The position numbers were made by a program, and so were the translations under genes. DNA of 10,697 nt from an uncultured Oscillospiraceae bacterium. Lineage in GTDB: Bacteria; Bacillota; Clostridia; Oscillospirales; Oscillospiraceae. The notes under the pieces were generated by a model. The model searched no databases, was not told the origin of the DNA, and saw nothing but the letters and a program-made list of their open reading frames with translations. Below, piece after piece: positions 7,395-10,697 of the stretch (position 1 is its first letter; each line of letters begins with the position of its first letter). The stretch spans positions 1 to 10,697 of the forward strand of contig CALWYM010000109.1 in NCBI GenBank assembly GCA_944385775.1. Direction: 5' to 3'.

Positions 7395-8123
7395 TTACCA
7401 GTGGAAGGCGGTATTTTTTGAATTTACCATGACAATTTCAGAGTCCTCCACAATGTAGGACACCAAATACCCCTCCGGCACCTGCTCCACCACGCTGTAA
7501 TTTCCCTTTCTGTCAGAAAACGTCCAGAGGGTGCTCCAGCCGTTATCCTCGTTCAGCTCGGAAACGGCTACCGGTATGCCGTCCCGAAGAAGAAGAGCCG
7601 TCACCTCCTCCGGCGTTTTCTGACCCTCCGTGCTCCAGCGGCAGCTTACACTGATGGAAGTACTGTCACAAACAGGGGCTAATGAATCCGTCTCATCATG
7701 GGAGATTACAACCTGCTCCCCTCTCTTAACCTCGGCAAAAAATGGACGTACCCTGCCGTCCCCCAAAAACGAAATCAGATATAGCCCTTCGTCCAGCTGT
7801 CCGAACACAGCCTGTCCGCGGCTTAACTTTTTTGTCATTCCTTTAATTCCGTAAAGCTCGCTGTAATACAAAATATGCTCCGGCAGATTATCTCCCTGAA
7901 GATTTGCAAAGCTTACCCCGCATTTTAAAAGCTCATCTACGGGCTTGTAAAAAAATCCGCCTTCCGTTCCCGGCAGCTCCTCTACAAGTCCCACCTCATA
8001 TATGGTCACGCTTCCCTCACAGGGTATTTTCACTGTAACAGACCCTTCCGCAGAGGCCGCTCCCATAATAAGAGACGCAGCTGCAATCAGCAGAAGAATT
8101 GTAATTTTTCTTATTTTAGTCAT
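7395..8123 (-). CDS. Secreted pilin-like protein with Cna-B-type domain, no LPXTG anchor
   Basis: The ATG at 8123 follows GAGGAGG by 4 bases. The 242-residue product starts with a signal peptide (basic MTKIRK, hydrophobic core, likely cut after Ala25 in AASA). The mature N-terminus has VTVKIPCEGSVTIYEVG (29-45). Residues about 30-140 recall the first domain of Gram-positive backbone or minor pilins, including FGQLDEGLYLI (107-117). Residues about 155-236 resemble a Cna-B beta-sandwich (VTALLLRDG, NGWSTLWTF, KGNYSVVEQVPEGYLV). The protein ends right after this domain (NSKNTAFHW) with no LPXTG sorting signal or membrane tail, so it would be released or held by another protein. It has three cysteines (35, 68, 152) and a fourth at 161. 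The downstream surface role is inferred from domain resemblance. It follows a related secreted gene, now apparently broken. Confidence 0.75.
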   Translation of the reverse strand: MTKIRKITILLLIAAASLIMGAASAEGSVTVKIPCEGSVTIYEVGLVEELPGTEGGFFYKPVDELLKCGVSFANLQGDNLPEHILYYSELYGIKGMTKKLSRGQAVFGQLDEGLYLISFLGDGRVRPFFAEVKRGEQVVISHDETDSLAPVCDSTSISVSCRWSTEGQKTPEEVTALLLRDGIPVAVSELNEDNGWSTLWTFSDRKGNYSVVEQVPEGYLVSYIVEDSEIVMVNSKNTAFHW

Positions 8124-8133
8124 TTTTCCTCCT

Positions 8134-8182
8134 CGGAGACGGAAAATATTTTATTTTCCCTCCATTGTGGGTCATGTCTCCG
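8134..8182 (-). promoter_or_regulatory. Long hairpin in the 5' leader of the Cna-B-like gene
   Basis: Two nested perfect inverted repeats lie directly before the ribosome binding site. The outer stem is cggagac (plus strand 8134-8140) with gtctccg (8176-8182). The inner stem is ggaaaata (8141-8148) with tattttcc (8152-8159), with a 3-base loop. On the minus strand the two stems are contiguous on the 3' side and separated by a 16-base bulge on the 5' side. The structure ends immediately before AGGAGGaaaaATG, so it could modulate translation or protect the mRNA end. Confidence 0.4.
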
Positions 8183-8231
8183 GGAAAGACTGAGCGCCTC
8201 CGAAGCCCCAGGAGGAAAACAATATTATTAA

Positions 8232-8747
8232 TCATTTCAGGTCTTTGGGACGCTCACCTTCCTCAGAATCTATTCCGTCGCCATAAGCTCCACTGTCGGA
8301 AGCCTCAGTCATAGGTTTAAACCCCTACTTAAGCGCAGAATACACATTTTACCCGTCCTTGACGGTAAACGGTTCCCCCCTGATCCTTTTGTATGGCAGC
8401 TCTGTAAGCCGCCGGCAAGGAGTCTCCCTTTCACTGCATACAGTCCGCGGCTCCCATGATTTAAAACAGTAATATTCTTCCCACGGACTTGTACATCGTA
8501 AGGGTAAAACGGCACTGCCTGTCGGTTTTTCCGCTATTACACCCGGACTTTCTCCGTCCAGTATATCGCTCTCTTTTATGTAAACAGCGCTGTCGGCTGT
8601 TTTTTCCCTTTGGGAGACCGCCTCCCCCTCACAGGGCAGCAGAACTGTTTTTGTCCCATTCCATTCCGCGAAAGCCGTAAGGCTTAGATTTACAAGCAGC
8701 ATCATCGCCGCCATCAAAAGTCCCATAAGCTTTTTCAGTTTTTTCAT
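8232..8747 (-). pseudogene. Probably broken gene for a small secreted protein related to its neighbour
   Basis: An ATG at 8747 follows AAAGG by 9 bases and encodes a clear signal peptide (MKKLKKLMGLLMAAMMLLV, likely cut after Ala27 in AFA). The mature start TKTVLLPCEGEAV echoes VTVKIPCEGSV of the downstream secreted protein. The frame ends at TAA 8349-8351. Past that TAA and a nearby TAG, the same frame resumes with coding-like codons (FKPMTEASDSGAYGDGIDS...) and stops at TGA 8232. In the middle (about 8380-8515) another frame reads more naturally (FYPYDVQVRGKNITV, GSRGLYAVKGRLLAGG) than the original, which turns Trp/Cys/Arg-rich. This fits a gene carrying a compensating pair of frameshifts plus two nonsense codons. 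Alternatives are an intact 132-residue protein (8349-8747) or sequencing errors in a draft assembly. Confidence 0.5.
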
Positions 8748-8850
8748 ATGTATTGTCCTTTCACTGTATCCGGTTTATCATCAGATTACTTTTGCTGACC
8801 ACCTGCCGAGCAGCACCTTTTTCCGAAAAACGGCGGACTTATATACTCTC

Positions 8851-8864
8851 TGCCCAACTGGGCA
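8851..8864. promoter_or_regulatory. Palindrome next to a -10-like box upstream of the broken secreted gene
   Basis: The sequence tgcccaactgggca is a 6-bp inverted repeat with a 2-base centre. On the minus strand it lies just upstream of TATATA (plus-strand 8840-8845), about 93 bases before the ATG at 8747. This arrangement suits an operator in a promoter spacer, but no clear -35 accompanies it, so it is tentative. Confidence 0.25.
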
Positions 8865-8894
8865 CGGTCCCCTTTCAGCTAATACAGGAGCTTT

Positions 8895-9230
8895 TCAGCT
8901 TTCCGGCAGCCTTTTCTGGCTGAACAATTTCCTTCCCGCTTTTTCTCCCGTCACTTCTCCAACCAATCTTATAAACACTGCCTTAGGGGCATTTCCTGCC
9001 GGAGAACTGATGACTTCAAAAAACAGGAAGCTTTTATAAAGATTTTTACCCCGGATTCTGGCCATAAATCGGGATATAAATACAATATCGCTTTTACCAC
9101 CGCCTAAATAAGCTAAAAAGCTTTCAAGGCTCTGGATATTTTTTACAGCTTTGATTATATGCTTCCCTTCCAGTGCAGTCAACAAAAATCGTTCGAGCTT
9201 TTGCGTCAAAACATATGAGAAAATGGGCAA
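8895..9230 (-). CDS. Doubtful hypothetical ORF (111 codons), possibly a remnant
   Basis: The frame runs from TTG at 9230 to TGA at 8895 and has no ribosome binding site. The product is basic, with helical-looking segments (LTQKLERFLLTALEGKHII, NIQSLESFLAYLGGG) and no recognised domain. The codon immediately before the TTG is an in-frame TAA, and before that the frame continues back to an ATG at 9260 (MAYLGEIIR), so a nonsense-interrupted older gene is conceivable. Chance is equally possible. It fills part of the 628-base gap between the broken secreted gene and the micro-gene cluster; otherwise I see only the terminator and palindrome listed separately. Confidence 0.22.
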   Translation of the reverse strand: MPIFSYVLTQKLERFLLTALEGKHIIKAVKNIQSLESFLAYLGGGKSDIVFISRFMARIRGKNLYKSFLFFEVISSPAGNAPKAVFIRLVGEVTGEKAGRKLFSQKRLPES

Positions 9231-9298
9231 TTACCTGATTATTTCACCTAAATACGCCATATATTGATTGAAAAATTTTCCATATATGGGCAAAAAAA

Positions 9299-9332
9299 TA
9301 ACCCCTCAAAGCCCAACCGCCTTGAGGGGTTA
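9299..9332 (-). terminator. Strong Rho-independent terminator of the micro-gene cluster
   Basis: A perfect 11-bp stem (taacccctcaa at 9299-9309, ttgaggggtta at 9322-9332) with a 12-base loop is followed on the minus strand by seven Ts (plus-strand As 9292-9298). It lies 43 bases after the stop of the last micro-gene, so it ends that transcript. On the plus strand it lacks a U-tract. Confidence 0.9.
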
Positions 9333-9375
9333 CTGTTCACAGTTAATACTACTCACGGTGTAACATCTCTCTTTC

Positions 9376-9486
9376 TTATCTGATAGCTGAGGTACGATAC
9401 ACCACGTAATTTCTATCCTCGAAATAATCTCCCGGATAACGTCCGGCTCTGAGATAGTCAACGTCAGCGCTTCTCATGTACTTCAT
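9376..9486 (-). CDS. Micro-protein 3 of a tandem paralogous set (36 residues, unknown function)
   Basis: ATG at 9486 is preceded by AAAGGAG with an 8-base gap (AAAGGAGatttaaggATG), an excellent ribosome binding site; stop TAA 9376-9378. The peptide starts MKYMRSADVDYLRAGRYPGD and ends RTSAIR. It is charged and Tyr-rich (five Tyr), soluble in character, with no signal peptide, no membrane segment and no Cys. It shares with its two upstream neighbours the spaced pattern [DE][ILV]xxL[KR]x9Exx[DN]Y[VI]: here DVDYLR then EDRNYV. It is the most diverged of the three in its centre (RYPGDYF). It lies 44 bases after the second micro-gene and 43 bases before a strong terminator. I do not recognise the family; function is unknown. 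Confidence 0.75.
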   Translation of the reverse strand: MKYMRSADVDYLRAGRYPGDYFEDRNYVVYRTSAIR

Positions 9487-9530
9487 CCTTAAATCTCCTT
9501 TCATTGAATCCCGGTTGAGGATTATACCTC

Positions 9531-9641
9531 TTAGCGTACGCCAAGGACGCTCTCGATATAATCCTCGCTCTCCATACGACCGGACTCGGAATAATCTCTT
9601 CTAAGTGCAAAAAGCTCCTCGCGTCTCATTCTCTTAAACAT
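9531..9641 (-). CDS. Micro-protein 2 of a tandem paralogous set (36 residues, unknown function)
   Basis: ATG at 9641 follows GAAAGGAG with an ideal gap (AAAGGAGaaaagattATG); stop TAA 9531-9533. The peptide starts MFKRMRREELFALRRDYSES and ends YIESVLGVR. It has many charges of both signs and looks like two short helices (REELFALRRDY, MESEDYIESVL) joined by a Ser/Gly turn. It contains EELFALR and ESEDYI, the shared pattern of the set, and a run RRDYSESGRMESEDYIE aligning without gaps to KREYSSGDFLESADYVV of the first micro-protein with 7 of 17 identities. No signal peptide, membrane segment or Cys. Function unknown. Confidence 0.78.
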   Translation of the reverse strand: MFKRMRREELFALRRDYSESGRMESEDYIESVLGVR

Positions 9642-9705
9642 AATCTTTTCTCCTTTCAACATTAATATTATATGTTTCTGTCATCGATAGGTGTTCAAAT
9701 TTTAC

Positions 9706-9822
9706 TTACTTTTTGGTCAAAAAGCTGACAACATAATCTGCGCTCTCAAGGAAGTCTCCAGATGAATACTCCCTTTTCAAAAGGCAAATGTCATCATAAC
9801 TAAGCTTTCTAAGTTTCTTCAT
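9706..9822 (-). CDS. Micro-protein 1 of a tandem paralogous set (38 residues, unknown function)
   Basis: ATG at 9822 follows AAGGAGGT with a 10-base gap; stop TAA 9706-9708. The peptide starts MKKLRKLSYDDICLLKREYS and ends VVSFLTKK. It has a basic N-terminus, then the shared pattern DDICLLK ... ESADYV, and one Cys (residue 13) not found in the other two. It is first in a three-gene unit; a near-consensus TATAAT lies 35 bases upstream. Intergenic gap to the next micro-gene is 64 bases. Being too short for usual gene-finding limits, it may be missing from annotations of related genomes. Possible roles include small regulators, toxin or antitoxin-like peptides, or substrates of a modifying enzyme encoded elsewhere; nothing here decides. 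Confidence 0.78.
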   Translation of the reverse strand: MKKLRKLSYDDICLLKREYSSGDFLESADYVVSFLTKK

Positions 9823-9856
9823 ATTATCTTTTACCTCCTTCCTTATCTTCGCCCAT

Positions 9857-9862
9857 ATTATA
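9857..9862 (-). promoter_or_regulatory. -10 box for the micro-gene cluster
   Basis: The minus strand reads gggtTATAATatggg, a consensus -10 about 35 bases before the first micro-gene ATG. The matching -35 is poor (TTTTAT at 17 bases). A second, weaker candidate has a good -35 TTGACC (plus-strand 10006-10011) with only TAAATA 16 bases later. Confidence 0.45.
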
Positions 9863-10102
9863 ACCCAGTTATTTTTAAAATAAAAGGCCTCAAATCGCCA
9901 AACTTCACAAATTACAAGCTATATTTTTGTACAATTTGCTAACGAACCTCTTTTATACGGCTATTTTATTAATATTTTATATTTATTTAACTAAATTAAT
10001 TTTACGGTCAATGTGCCGGTTTTTGCCCCTTTATTACCGGGTTTTTGATAACTCAAAAGCAAGTTTTTAGGTTTGGTTTTCTGTCTTATGTAATTGTTAA
10101 AT
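9863..10102 (-). other. AT-rich leader without genes, containing hairpins
   Basis: No ORF is supported here. The region is very AT-rich between about 9910 and 10000. It holds a hairpin gtttttga-taac-tcaaaagc (10041-10060, 8 bp with one G-U pair), a near-direct repeat ccggtttttg (10016-10025) and ccgggtttttg (10037-10047), and a short inverted pair ccggt/accgg (10016-10020, 10036-10040). It may be a promoter region or the leader of the micro-gene transcript. I do not recognise a riboswitch class. Confidence 0.4.
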
Positions 10103-10133
10103 AAAAAACTAGCCCTCTGGGAGCTAGTTTTTT
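10103..10133. terminator. Rho-independent terminator after the TatD gene
   Basis: A perfect 11-bp stem (aaaaaactagc at 10103-10113, gctagtttttt at 10123-10133) with a 9-base loop has A/T tracts on both outer arms, so it can act in both directions. On the minus strand it lies 72 bases after the TatD stop codon and separates that gene from the micro-gene cluster. Confidence 0.85.
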
Positions 10134-10205
10134 CGTTATTTTGCCGAAGCGATTTGTCTTAATCTCAATCTTAAGAAATTTTATTTTGCCAGAGCTGCCT
10201 TAAAG

Positions 10206-10697
10206 TTATATTTTAAAAAAACGCTTGCCGTTTTCCATTGTAACGTGCGCTACCTCATCTGCAGTCATGCCACGCAGTTGGGCGATTTTTTCCGCTATAC
10301 ACGGAAGAAGCAGTGAGGTGCACCGCTCACCTCGGTGAGGTACCGGGGCAAGATAGGGACTGTCGGTTTCCAGCATAAGCCTATCCATAGGCATACGGCT
10401 TGCAACCTCCACGGGCTTTCTGGCGTTTTTAAAGGTCACTACTCCTGTAAAGGAAATATACCAGCCCATGTCAAGAATTTGCTTTGCCGTCTCCCAGCTG
10501 CCGGAAAAGCAATGAAAAACCCCTGTCAGGTCCCTGTACTCCCTGATAATTTCCATTATATCTCCGGTTGCCTCCCTGTCGTGGATTATAACAGGCTTTC
10601 CCGTTTTCCGTGCCAGCTCAAGCTGTAGGCGGAGAATTCTTTTCTGAGTTTCCTTCGTCTCCGGCTCGTAATGGTAGTCAAGACCAATCTCCCCGAT
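10206..10697 (-). CDS. tatD: TatD-family metal-dependent DNase, C-terminal part (5' end outside window)
   Basis: The frame is open to the window edge; 163 residues are visible of a family usually about 255-265 long. TatD enzymes are TIM-barrel metal-dependent hydrolases with DNase (3'-5' exonuclease) activity in the cytoplasm. Metal-binding residues of the family are all in place: Glu in the opening IGEIGLDYHY, His in KPVIIHDRE, His in VFHCFSGSW, and Asp in MLETDSPYLAPVPHRG. The C-terminus (DEVAHVTMENGKRFFKI) is that of a complete protein. The ATG at 10556 is internal, between the metal-binding motifs, and is not the start. In many Clostridia tatD lies near metG or rsmA/ksgA, but the neighbours here are out of view. 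A strong hairpin terminator follows. Confidence 0.95.
   Translation of the reverse strand: MGEIGLDYHYEPETKETQKRILRLQLELARKTGKPVIIHDREATGDIMEIIREYRDLTGVFHCFSGSWETAKQILDMGWYISFTGVVTFKNARKPVEVASRMPMDRLMLETDSPYLAPVPHRGERCTSLLLPCIAEKIAQLRGMTADEVAHVTMENGKRFFKI

Noticed and set aside
8349..8400. Reassigned TAA/TAG (Gln) reading to explain the interrupted secreted gene
   Set aside because: Several solid genes in the window, including the transporter subunits and the micro-genes, end at TAA, so stop reassignment is not credible here.
9279..9290. Palindrome ccatatatgg as a recombinase or transposon end
   Set aside because: It is short, lies in AT-rich sequence, and has no transposase gene, matching partner end or target duplication nearby.
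9376..9822. CRISPR array or simple tandem DNA repeat in the micro-gene region
   Set aside because: The similarity is at protein level with conserved spacing of residues; the DNA units differ and there is no constant repeat with spacers.

Overview
The window looks like the chromosome of a low-to-mid GC Gram-positive anaerobe of the class Clostridia. Reasons: S-layer homology (SLH) domains, a Cna-B-type secreted protein, an anchored VanX-like peptidase, strong AGGAGG/GGAGG ribosome binding sites in front of almost every gene, frequent ATA/AGA codons, and Rho-independent terminators closing each unit. No rRNA, tRNA, CRISPR array, insertion sequence or phage gene was found.

Region 1 (1-3274, + strand) carries two cell-surface genes. 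The first is the 3' part of an SLH protein with a transglutaminase-like (Cys-His-Asp) C-terminal domain. The second is a 704-residue membrane-anchored protein with beta-sandwich repeats, an SH3-like segment, a VanX/DdpX-type (M15D) D-Ala-D-Ala dipeptidase domain broken by an acidic insert, and a C-terminal wall-binding-like repeat.

Region 2 (3294-7026, - strand) is a compact dipeptide/oligopeptide ABC transporter operon in the order permease B, permease C, ATPase D, ATPase F. The reading frames overlap or nearly touch, which suggests translational coupling. No substrate-binding protein gene is present. It converges on the VanX-like gene and the two share a bidirectional terminator.

Region 3 (7042-9298, - strand) holds two small secreted-protein genes that share a VxxPCEG motif just after the signal peptide. 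One is intact, with a pilin-like N-terminal part and a Cna-B-like domain but no LPXTG anchor. The other appears to be a broken gene. Two weak ORFs (75 and 111 codons) flank them.

Region 4 (9299-10133, - strand) is the most novel part. It contains three tandem micro-genes of 36, 36 and 38 codons, each with its own strong ribosome binding site, sitting between two strong terminators. The three peptides are paralogous: they share the pattern [DE][ILV]xxL[KR]x9Exx[DN]Y[VI] with identical spacing. I do not recognise the family. An AT-rich leader with hairpins precedes them.

Region 5 (10206-10697, - strand) is the C-terminal part of a TatD-family metal-dependent DNase, cut by the window edge and followed by its own terminator.
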